A stretch of 64,000 bases of DNA from RPQJ01 sp963714645 (GTDB lineage: Bacteria; Pseudomonadota; Gammaproteobacteria; Steroidobacterales; Steroidobacteraceae), in assembly GCA_963714645.1 (NCBI GenBank), contig CAVQQX010000085.1, positions 1 to 64,000 on the forward strand, written 5' to 3'. The translations under genes and the position numbers were made by a program. Under the pieces are notes generated by a model. The model was not told where the DNA came from, searched no databases, and saw nothing but the letters and a program-made list of their open reading frames with translations. Shown here one piece after another: positions 8,527 to 15,881 of the stretch (positions are counted from its first letter, which is position 1; each line of letters begins with the position of its first letter).

Positions 8527-10421
8527 TTGCGGCCTCCGCCCGAGCTGGCACCGTCGTAGAGCGAGGCGAGTGCAAACTGCGCCTGCGTCGCATAGCTCGC
8601 GAGCCGCCGCTGCTGCGCCTCGAGCTCCTGCACGGCCAGGTCGGCGAGCACGCGCTCCTGCCGCGTCGCCGTCGCGTCGATCTGCGGCCCGATCCGCTCC
8701 ACGCGCGCGGCGAGCCCGGAGACGCGCGCGGCAAATTCGGCATTGTCCTGCGGCACGAGGTCGCCTGCCGCGTCCACGGCGCCGAGCTGCGCCTGTGCGC
8801 GGCCGAGTTCCAGGGCCGCGCGCTCGAGGTCGCGCCGCGCGGTCGCGGCCCGGTAGCGGAAGGCCCCATCGAGCTGCCAGGCCAGCACGCCGCGCAGCAG
8901 TCGTGCGCGCGCGGCGAGCTCGTCGGACTGCGGTCCGGGCGGCACGGTCGCGAGCTTGCGTGTCACGCTCTCGAGCGCAGTCCATTGCGCCCGCTCGGCG
9001 TCGGTGGCGAAGGACACGATGTCGCGGTCCGACGTCGCCCGCTCGAGCTGCGTGGCCACCGACGCGTAGCGCTGCGCATAGCCGTCGAGATCGGTCGCCG
9101 CGAGCGCCTGCTCGCGCAGCGGCGCACGACGTGTCGCTGCCTGTTGGCGAGCTTCGATCATCGTGCCGAATGCGTCGAGCGAATCGCGCCAACGCTCCAG
9201 GTTCGCCTGCATCCAGCGCAGGTCGCGGTAGTTCTTCAGACCCTCCTGGAACTCGTGCGAGGCCAGCAGGTGGTACAGGTATCGCGTGTGCGGCGCGTCC
9301 GGCAACGTCTCGAGCTGCCAGAACCAGCCCACGTCGCCCTTGCGCGGCGACGCCTGCAGGATCGAGTCGAGGAATCCGCCCTGCCGGATCGAGGCGATCG
9401 ATTCGTCGATGCGGCGCGCCTCGCGGGCGTAGGCGTCGACGGCCTCCCGGTAGTGCTGCGAGGCCTGCCCGTTCGACGCGAGTTTCACGTATGCGTACGG
9501 CACCGCGAGCAGCGACTCCTGCACCGACGCGTCGAGCGGCTTGCGGTGCTGCAGCTCGAGCCAGGGCACGAGCGCGCGCTCCGGGCGATCGGCGCTGGTC
9601 TCCGCCCAGCCGAGCGCGAGCAGTGCGCGGTTGGTGAAGGGACCGTCGAGACGCACGCGCGTGAGGGCCGCCACGGCCGCGTCTCCGTCCTGCTGCGCCT
9701 GCAGCAGCGCGAAGCCCAGTGCCAGGTTGGCGCGGTCGCGCAGGGCGGCCTGCTCCTCGTTGCGGGTCTCGAGCGAACCGACCTGCTCGAGCAGCGGACG
9801 CCCCCGTGCGAGCTGGCCCGAACGCACCAGTGCCACGCCGAGGTTGAAGCGGGCGTAGTTCGACCAGCCCGTCGTGTCGGTCCACGTCGCGAGTCGGGCC
9901 GCGGCCTCACCGAAGCGCCCGAGCGCCATCAGCACGTTCGCTTCGAGCAGCCGGCGCTCGGGTTCGAGCTTGCCGGGCAGCGTGCCTGCGACGTGCCCGA
10001 GGCTCTTCAGTGCCTCCTCATAGTACCCGCGCTGGTAGCCGATCCGGGCCAGATAGAAGTGCGCGCGGTCGCGCACCGTCGGGGCCACCGGTCCGGCGAG
10101 CAGCCGGTCGAAGATCCTGGCGGCCTCCGTATGCAGCCCCAGCGAAAGATAGAGCCCGCCCGAGAGCAGCTCGGCCTCGGCCGCGTGCGGCTGCATGCGG
10201 CCGAAGTCGCGGTTGGCTTCGAGCCGCACGACGCTCTCGAAGTAGTCGTCCTGGAAGAAATGGAACAACACGTCGCCGTAGTCGAGGTCGCGCACCTTGC
10301 CGGGCGGAGGTGCATCGCGCCCGATTTCGTCGGCGCGCGCGGTCCACGCGGCCGCGGCACCGAGCACGGCACATGCCACGCAGGGCCCGAGCGTGCGAAA
10401 GCGGGTGCGGCGGGTCGGCAT
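8523..10421 (-). CDS. Exported TPR-repeat protein
   Basis: A 632-residue protein with a signal peptide (FRTLGPCVACAVLGAAAAWTARA). The family-like opening DYGDVLFHFFQDDYFESVVRLEAN is followed by TPR units such as SGGLYLSLGLHTEAARIFDRL and FYLARIGYQRGYYEEALKSL. The C-terminal third is helical and coiled-coil-like (RDLERAALELGRAQAQLGAVD, then QELEAQQRRLASYATQAQ). It lies 37 nt after the coiled-coil periplasmic gene and overlaps the longer TPR gene by 4 nt. It probably forms a periplasmic scaffold together with that protein. The specific function is unknown. Confidence 0.78.
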   Translation of the reverse strand: MPTRRTRFRTLGPCVACAVLGAAAAWTARADEIGRDAPPPGKVRDLDYGDVLFHFFQDDYFESVVRLEANRDFGRMQPHAAEAELLSGGLYLSLGLHTEAARIFDRLLAGPVAPTVRDRAHFYLARIGYQRGYYEEALKSLGHVAGTLPGKLEPERRLLEANVLMALGRFGEAAARLATWTDTTGWSNYARFNLGVALVRSGQLARGRPLLEQVGSLETRNEEQAALRDRANLALGFALLQAQQDGDAAVAALTRVRLDGPFTNRALLALGWAETSADRPERALVPWLELQHRKPLDASVQESLLAVPYAYVKLASNGQASQHYREAVDAYAREARRIDESIASIRQGGFLDSILQASPRKGDVGWFWQLETLPDAPHTRYLYHLLASHEFQEGLKNYRDLRWMQANLERWRDSLDAFGTMIEARQQAATRRAPLREQALAATDLDGYAQRYASVATQLERATSDRDIVSFATDAERAQWTALESVTRKLATVPPGPQSDELAARARLLRGVLAWQLDGAFRYRAATARRDLERAALELGRAQAQLGAVDAAGDLVPQDNAEFAARVSGLAARVERIGPQIDATATRQERVLADLAVQELEAQQRRLASYATQAQFALASLYDGASSGGGRK

Positions 10422-10458
10422 GCAGCTCAGTCCGGGACGTGGGCGGGCGTGGAACCCG

Positions 10459-11010
10459 TCATTCCCACTGCCGGACGACGAATTCCGGTTGCAGCGACGC
10501 CGCGCGGTCGCTGATGCGCAGCTCGACGTACCTGGCGCCGACGGTCTTCTCGAACTTCAGCGTCGTGCCGCGACGATAGTCGCGCTCGTGCGGCCCCTTG
10601 CCGGTGAAGAACGCGACCAGCTCGTGCTCGCCGGCCTTGAGGTTGCCGAGGTAGAGCTTCTGCACGCCGCCACGGTGCAGCGCCTGCACCTCGCGGTCGG
10701 TATAGAGGTAGTTGGCGACTTCCTTGTCGTCGACCTTGAGCGTCACGGCGTCGAGCGCGAAGAACGTGCCGACGTCGACCGACAGGAACACGGCGACCTG
10801 CGTGCTCGCCGGGTAGAGGAGTTCCTCCTCGAGCTTGAAGAGATCACGATTCAGGTCGATCAGCTGCTTCTTGAGCGCCTGCACGTCCTGGTCGACGCCT
10901 TTCGTGGCGGCGGCCGCCTGCGTCTCCGGCAACGCCGCAGCGACCGGCAGGCACGCGCCGAGCGCGAGACAGGCGAGGCGGACGATCAAGCTGGCGGGTG
11001 AAGCGTGCAT
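10459..11010 (-). CDS. Exported coiled-coil/beta-sandwich protein of the TPR-Exb operon
   Basis: A 183-residue protein with a signal peptide (VRLACLALGACLPVAAALP). A heptad-like helix at about residues 40-67 (VQALKKQLIDLNRDLFKLEEEL) is followed by a beta-rich domain. That domain contains LSVDVGTFFALDAVTLKVDD and a KLYLGNLKAGEHELVAFF strand pair resembling PEGA-like or carbohydrate-binding sandwiches. I do not recognise a named family. It sits between the thioredoxin-like gene (16 nt gap) and the TPR genes, so it is probably a periplasmic part of the same assembly, with the helix available for oligomerisation. Confidence 0.7.
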   Translation of the reverse strand: MHASPASLIVRLACLALGACLPVAAALPETQAAAATKGVDQDVQALKKQLIDLNRDLFKLEEELLYPASTQVAVFLSVDVGTFFALDAVTLKVDDKEVANYLYTDREVQALHRGGVQKLYLGNLKAGEHELVAFFTGKGPHERDYRRGTTLKFEKTVGARYVELRISDRAASLQPEFVVRQWE

Positions 11011-11026
11011 GGCGGGTTCCGTCCGG

Positions 11027-11563
11027 TCATTCGTGGCGCAGGTCTTCGATGCGTCGCGCGAGATCGGCCGCGTCGACGGCGGTGCCCGACCACGACGCGC
11101 GCACGGCGCCGTCGCGGTCGATCAGCAGGGTGAGCGGGAGCTTGTCGACGTCGTATGCGCGTGCCACGGCCTGGCGCGAATCGACGAGCGTGGGGTAGCG
11201 AAGTCGGAGCGAGCCCGCCACCGAGGCTGCGCGCTCGGCGGTGGTGTCGAGGTTGACGCCCAAGGTCGGGGCCGACGTGCGGCGGGCGACCCCGTCGAGC
11301 GCCACGAGTGTCTCGCGACACAGCCCGCACCAGCTGCCCCAGAACATCACGACGACGGGCTCGCCGCGGTACTCGGACAGGCGGTGGTTGTGGCCGTCGA
11401 CGGCCTTCAGCGCGAAATCGGGTGCCGTCGTCGACTGCGGCGGCGGGGCGGCTGCAGCGACGCCCGCGCAGGCGAGCGCGCACGCCGCGGCAAGCGCGGT
11501 GAGCGCGGCGAGCGAGCGGTGGCCCTCCGCCGGGGCACGGTGTCCTGCAGTCCTGCGTTGCAC
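11027..11563 (-). CDS. Exported thioredoxin-like protein (TlpA/ResA family), first gene of the riboswitch operon
   Basis: A 178-residue thiol-disulfide oxidoreductase. After a signal peptide (LAALTALAAACALACAGVAAAA) comes a thioredoxin fold with the active-site motif WGSWCGLC (C79, C82) and the cis-Pro region DKLPLTLLIDRDG. The frame is open up to an ATG about 150 nt further upstream, but that extension is the riboswitch aptamer read as protein. The only start codon after the aptamer and before the signal peptide is the GTG chosen here, 2 nt after the aptamer. The only Shine-Dalgarno-like bases (GCGGGG) lie inside the aptamer's 3' strand. It may keep cysteines in the downstream periplasmic proteins reduced. 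Confidence 0.85.
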   Translation of the reverse strand: MQRRTAGHRAPAEGHRSLAALTALAAACALACAGVAAAAPPPQSTTAPDFALKAVDGHNHRLSEYRGEPVVVMFWGSWCGLCRETLVALDGVARRTSAPTLGVNLDTTAERAASVAGSLRLRYPTLVDSRQAVARAYDVDKLPLTLLIDRDGAVRASWSGTAVDAADLARRIEDLRHE

Positions 11564-11565
11564 GC

Positions 11566-11646
11566 TGGCAACCCCGCTGTCATGGGAGAAGTCCCGAAGA
11601 CCGGTGGCTTTGCGTCCCCGTCTTTCGACGGGTTTGCCTTTTTCAG
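11566..11646 (-). promoter_or_regulatory. Cyclic-di-GMP-I (GEMM-I) riboswitch
   Basis: Reading the minus strand, all GEMM-I elements are present. GGCAAACC at the 5' side precedes a perfect 6-bp CCCGUC/GACGGG hairpin capped by the GAAA tetraloop. The invariant GGACGCAAAGCC follows, then a second hairpin (CCGGUC with UUCGGGA paired to UCCC, then GACAGCGG) and the closing GGGGUUGCC. Bases equivalent to G20, A47 and C92 of the Vibrio Vc2 aptamer, which contact the ligand, are conserved. A G at position 20 favours c-di-GMP over cGAMP. It lies in a 314-bp gene-free stretch, immediately before the thioredoxin/TPR/ExbBD/TonB operon. The rest of that stretch towards apbE shows nothing I can name. Confidence 0.93.
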
Positions 11647-11877
11647 TCGCATCGCTTGCGCCGATCGCGACCGTCCGGACGCCAACGTATCGCGTCGTGG
11701 CGTTCCGCACACGGGCAGTGGGTCACAAAACAGGGCGCGGGTTGCCGAATTCACTTATTGCACCCGCCCCGAGGGACGCGCCCGGCACCGGGTCGATGCC
11801 ACCCGCGTCGCTCACCCGCGCGAGCAGGCGATCTCCATCATCTGACCACACGCTCCAGGCCGCAGGACGTAGCGCCG

Positions 11878-12843
11878 TCAGCGTGCGGCCGCGAACCCCG
11901 CGGAATGGAACACGCGGCCGTTGCGGTCGACGATCACGGCCTCGACGTCCTCGAGCCCCCGGATGAACGCGAGTCCCCGCTCCACCCCCAGAATGAACAC
12001 CGTCTTGGTGAGGCCGTCGGTGCGCGTTGCATTGGGTCCGACGACGGTGACGCTGTGCACCGCATCCGGCGAGCGGCCGGTGCCGGGCTCGAGGATGTGG
12101 TGGTAGCGGATCCCGTCGTGTTCGAAGTAGCGTTCGTAGTCGCCGGAGGTGGAGATGGCCTCGTCGGCGAGCGGGATCCGCGCGACGACGCGCCCGGGAT
12201 CGCGCGGGTCCTGCACGCCGACGACCCACGGCTGCCCGCGGCGATCACCGAGAAAGGCCGTGTCGCCGCCCGCGTTCACCATGCCGTGGCACACCCCGTG
12301 GCGGCGCAGGATCTCGACGCCGCGGTCGACGGCCCAGCCCTTCGCGATGCCGCCCAGGTCGATGCGCATGCCCGGACGGAGGAAGCGTATGGTGCACGCC
12401 TCGCGGTCGACGGCGACCTGCCGATAATCGACGCCCGGGAGATGGGCCTCGATCTGCGCCGCGCTCGGGTGGACCTGGCGCCGGTAGTCGTAGAGGTAGC
12501 CGACGCTTGCATAAGTGATGTCGAACGCGCCGCCGCCGAGTGCCGAGTACTCGAGCGCGGTCGTTACCACGTCGATGATGTCCGGATCGACCTGCACGGG
12601 TCGTTCGGCCGCGTGCGCATTGACCTGTGAGAGTTGGCTCCAGGGCTTGTACGTGCTCATCAGTTCGTCGGTGCGATGCATGTCGGCCATGACCGCCTCG
12701 ATTGCGCGGTGCGCCGTCTGTGCGTCGGCCCAGGCCTGCACCGCGATGCGCGTGCCCATGATCGCCTCCTCGCGCTCGTGCCAGGCCGCGCCGTCTGACG
12801 GCGGGGCGACGTGGCTCGGGTCGACCGGCATCTCGTTACTCAT
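11878..12843 (-). CDS. apbE: FAD:protein FMN transferase
   Basis: A 321-residue ApbE-family enzyme. It attaches FMN from FAD to a Thr or Ser of target flavoproteins. Family motifs are all visible: MGTRIAVQAW, GGGAFDITYASVG, IDLGGIAKGWAVDRG, NAGGDTAFLG, AISTSGDYERYFEHDG with HHILEPGTG, and the metal-binding DGLTKTVFILG. Unlike most ApbE proteins it has no signal peptide or lipobox, so it appears cytosolic unless the true start is elsewhere. Its ATG overlaps the stop of the methyltransferase gene (ATGA), which ties it to the redox operon upstream. No obvious target with a flavinylation motif was recognised in the window. Confidence 0.93.
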   Translation of the reverse strand: MSNEMPVDPSHVAPPSDGAAWHEREEAIMGTRIAVQAWADAQTAHRAIEAVMADMHRTDELMSTYKPWSQLSQVNAHAAERPVQVDPDIIDVVTTALEYSALGGGAFDITYASVGYLYDYRRQVHPSAAQIEAHLPGVDYRQVAVDREACTIRFLRPGMRIDLGGIAKGWAVDRGVEILRRHGVCHGMVNAGGDTAFLGDRRGQPWVVGVQDPRDPGRVVARIPLADEAISTSGDYERYFEHDGIRYHHILEPGTGRSPDAVHSVTVVGPNATRTDGLTKTVFILGVERGLAFIRGLEDVEAVIVDRNGRVFHSAGFAAAR

Positions 12844-14207
12844 TCCTTGCCGGGCTGCGCCGCCTCGTCGACGAGCCGCGCCACGTAGTCGCGCACGATC
12901 CCGCCCGCTTCGTCGGGCAGCAGCAGTCGCTCCTCGACGAGCCGTGCCGCAATCGCGTCGATCGACCGGCGCCCGTCGACGAGCGATGCCACGTAACCCT
13001 CCACCCGCAGCGCGAGCGTCCGCTGGGCCACGTCGTCCGTCAGCGGCACCGGCAGCCGCGGATCCTCGAGCCAGGCAGGCATTTCAGCGCGGCGCTGCGG
13101 CACGCTGGCCACACGCTCCACCGCAAACGTGACGACCTGCTCGTGGCGAGCATGGCGGCTCGCGGGCGACGCGAGGTACGGCACGACGCGCTCGTCGAAA
13201 TCGGGTGCGGTGAATCCGGCCTCGGCGACCACCTGCGCAGCCTCCTCCGTGGCGTACGCTCGCGCGGCATCGCGCGATTCGAAGTACAGCGTGCCGGTGC
13301 AGATCCACCGGCCACCCGGGCGCAGCAGCGCATTGACGATCGACGCGAGCACGGCGAGGTCGGCGTCGACCACGTCGACGAGCCACGGAGTGACGACCGT
13401 GTCGAACCGGCCGGGCGCGAACGGCGGTTGCCTCACGTCGGCGAAGACTACGGCAAGGCCTGGGCGGGCCGGTGCCGGCGCGGACAGTGTCCGCAACAAC
13501 GCATGGCTCGCGAGGTCGCGCGGTGCCACCGGGAATTCGTAGAGCTCGAGCCGTTCCCCTGCGTACAGGCGGCGGGCGACGAACAGGAGCAGGGGGTTCA
13601 CGTCGACCGCAACCGTCGTCGACGCCCCGGCGTGCTCGTGCAGGTCGTAGGCGAGCCGCCCCGCTCCTGCGCCGAGCACGAGTGTCGTGCCCGGCGCCGC
13701 TTCGCCCAGGGCACGCCGGACTGCGTGCAGCGTCGCCTCGTTCTCGGCGCTGCCCCAGCACCAGTCGCGATGGATGTTCGCGTAGTAGCCGGCGAGGTTC
13801 CCTCCCGGCGCCGCCGCTGCACCGAGCGCCGCGTAGGTCGCGACGTGCGCCGACGCATCGCCGGCGCCGAGGGGGGCCAGCAGCGCACGCAGCCGGCGCG
13901 CATGGTCGTCGCATGCGTGCGCCAGCAGCTTGAGTCGATTGCGCGTGAGTGTGCGGCCGCAGCTCGCCAGGGCCGACCGGTAGCCGGCGGCCTGCCGGTC
14001 GAGGTGCTGCAGCAGCAGTCTCTGCCGGGCACGCCAGGTCTCGAGTGCGCGCTCAGGCTCGGGCAGCAGCCAGGGAATGTGGTCGACGCAGGGGTACGCG
14101 TCGTCGCACGCGGCGCAAGCCAGGCAACCCGCCGCGGCGACGAGCCCGCCGGCGCAGCGGGGACAGCGCAGGAACGAGAGGAAGTCGCTGGCGGGCGTCG
14201 TGCTCAA
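12840..14207 (-). CDS. Zinc-ribbon SAM-dependent methyltransferase (N2227/carnosine-N-methyltransferase-like)
   Basis: About 455 residues. An N-terminal zinc ribbon (CPRC at 15-18, CLACAAC at 28-34) is followed by a helical region and a class I methyltransferase fold. The SAM-binding strand is TTLVLGAGAGRLAYDL, and later motifs are VAVDVNPLLL and FDTVVTPWLVDVVD. The block YYANIHRDWCWGSAENE resembles the RDW..E signature of N2227-type methyltransferases, so a small-molecule or peptide N-methyltransferase is possible. The start is uncertain: a TTG 12 nt after the DUF1501 gene was chosen because no in-frame ATG or GTG lies close by. It overlaps apbE by 4 nt. Confidence 0.68.
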   Translation of the reverse strand: MSTTPASDFLSFLRCPRCAGGLVAAAGCLACAACDDAYPCVDHIPWLLPEPERALETWRARQRLLLQHLDRQAAGYRSALASCGRTLTRNRLKLLAHACDDHARRLRALLAPLGAGDASAHVATYAALGAAAAPGGNLAGYYANIHRDWCWGSAENEATLHAVRRALGEAAPGTTLVLGAGAGRLAYDLHEHAGASTTVAVDVNPLLLFVARRLYAGERLELYEFPVAPRDLASHALLRTLSAPAPARPGLAVVFADVRQPPFAPGRFDTVVTPWLVDVVDADLAVLASIVNALLRPGGRWICTGTLYFESRDAARAYATEEAAQVVAEAGFTAPDFDERVVPYLASPASRHARHEQVVTFAVERVASVPQRRAEMPAWLEDPRLPVPLTDDVAQRTLALRVEGYVASLVDGRRSIDAIAARLVEERLLLPDEAGGIVRDYVARLVDEAAQPGKE

Positions 14208-14218
14208 CGCCCGACAGA

Positions 14219-15853
14219 TTAGCCGATCTGGCCGCTCACGATGGGATCGAAGGCGATCAGGCTGTCCTGCAGGGTGGCGTTGCCGAGCCCGTGCCGCGGG
14301 AATTTCGCCGCGAACTGTCCGTGTTCGCCATGCAACGCCATGTAGTTGAGCACCACCGTCTCGACCAGCAGGTTGACGTTGTTGGCCGCGGGGCTCGAGG
14401 CCGTCTCGACCGACGCGTCCGCGCGGAAGTAGCCGATCTGCTGGTGTCGCGCGGTGCCGCCGGCGCCCGTCGACACGAGGCTCGCCCGCCCGCCCGGATT
14501 GTAGACCAGGAAGAACGACGCGGCGGTCGACTGGTTGTCGCTGGTCCACATGAACTTGCCGCGGCCCTCGGGGGAGGTGTCGACCTGCCCGCTCGCCGAG
14601 ATCGACCCGTCCGAAAACACGTAGAGCATCAGCGGCAGACCACGCCGCGCGGCGTACTCGAGGCACGCACCCATGCAGCGGCCCGCGCGCAGATCGCGCA
14701 GCTCCCCGGTCGAACGCCCCTGCCCATGGTAGTCGTAGCCGCCCATCGTGATCGTGCCGGCGCCGGCGTAGCCCGACAGCACCATCTTCATCACGGCCGC
14801 AGTCTTGCGGAACTCGTCGTCCGAGTCGTATTCGGCGCGGCTGAAGACGCCGCCGGCACCGACGATGTCGGGATCGAGCTCGGGATCCAGGCTCGCCGGG
14901 TCGCCGAACCGGTCGACGACGTCGGCCGCCTTGACGTAGCCGCAGCTCACGAGTTCCTTCACCACCTCGTTGCGCGTGACGGAAGTCTGCTGGGGATCGG
15001 CCCACGGCTGCTTGGGATCGATCACCGCGATCTTGCGGTCGCTGATGCGCTGGATCGCCTCCATCACCGCGACGGTGTCGTCGAGACTCAGCAGCGACGC
15101 GAGCTGGCCGGTGTCGACCAGGCCCGTGACGTCGCTTGCGCGGTCGACCTTGGTGGGTCGGACCGACAGGTCGATCATGCCGGCCGGCGCCATCGAGTTG
15201 CCGCCGGAGTCCGAAGCGCGCGAGCCGACCAGCGTCGCGAGGGAGCCGTCGGCTCCCGCGGTGTGGATACCGTACATCGGGTTGTGCGGGTTGTTGCCGG
15301 TGTCGTTCTCGGAGCGCGCGGCAATCACTGCGCCGTTGACCGCGGCCGCCGTCGCCGGCGCGACGCGATCGAGGATTCCGCGCAGGAACGCACTGTCGCT
15401 GTGGAACGCGAGCCCGAGCCGCGTGTCGGTGAAGCTCGCGCCGGTGGTCGGGTTCGTCATGCCCGGCAGCATGTCGCCCGGCAGTCCGAGCTTCCCGTAG
15501 CCGGCCGTCGACAGGAAGTCGAGCTGCCCGCCCGGTCCACCGATCAGCACGTTCGACCCCACCATGTTGGCGCCGCCGGCGAGGTCGATGCAGATGAAGG
15601 GGATCTTGCCGGCGCCGAGCACGTCGATGCCGCAGCTCGCCTTGAGCGCCTGGATGTCAGGCGAGAGTGCGGCCATGGCCGCACGCGGGTCGGCGAACAG
15701 GCTGAACACCGTGGGCGCCACGACGGTCGCGAGGCCGGACGTGAGTCCCTGGGAGATGAAGTCGCGCCGGGTGACCGGGCGCTTGTGCGCCTGCTCGTGC
15801 CGGATCGGTTCGTCCAGGCGCAGCGTTCGCGGGGCGGGTTTTCGGATCAGCAT
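14219..15853 (-). CDS. Tat-exported DUF1501-like protein
   Basis: A 544-residue protein with a twin-arginine signal (TRRDFISQGL, R29-R30, then a hydrophobic stretch to about residue 60). The mature part has PFICIDLAGGANMVGSNVLIGGPGGQ near residue 88, NPMYGIHTAGADG, and TITMGGYDYHGQGRS with RCMGACLEYAARRGLPLMLYVFSDG. This arrangement matches DUF1501/alkaline-phosphatase-superfold proteins, which elsewhere pair with planctomycete-type DUF1588/1585 cytochromes. Here it follows exactly such a gene and the LamG diheme gene. Export through Tat implies folding or cofactor insertion in the cytoplasm. Substrate unknown. Confidence 0.75.
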   Translation of the reverse strand: MLIRKPAPRTLRLDEPIRHEQAHKRPVTRRDFISQGLTSGLATVVAPTVFSLFADPRAAMAALSPDIQALKASCGIDVLGAGKIPFICIDLAGGANMVGSNVLIGGPGGQLDFLSTAGYGKLGLPGDMLPGMTNPTTGASFTDTRLGLAFHSDSAFLRGILDRVAPATAAAVNGAVIAARSENDTGNNPHNPMYGIHTAGADGSLATLVGSRASDSGGNSMAPAGMIDLSVRPTKVDRASDVTGLVDTGQLASLLSLDDTVAVMEAIQRISDRKIAVIDPKQPWADPQQTSVTRNEVVKELVSCGYVKAADVVDRFGDPASLDPELDPDIVGAGGVFSRAEYDSDDEFRKTAAVMKMVLSGYAGAGTITMGGYDYHGQGRSTGELRDLRAGRCMGACLEYAARRGLPLMLYVFSDGSISASGQVDTSPEGRGKFMWTSDNQSTAASFFLVYNPGGRASLVSTGAGGTARHQQIGYFRADASVETASSPAANNVNLLVETVVLNYMALHGEHGQFAAKFPRHGLGNATLQDSLIAFDPIVSGQIG

Positions 15854-15881
15854 GTGCGTCGTTCCTCCGGCTGCCGGTGCC

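Noticed and set aside
11564..11710. Upstream extension of the thioredoxin-like protein to an ATG
   Set aside because: The extra 49 codons are the riboswitch aptamer read as protein and contain no signal peptide; the aptamer is strongly recognisable as RNA.
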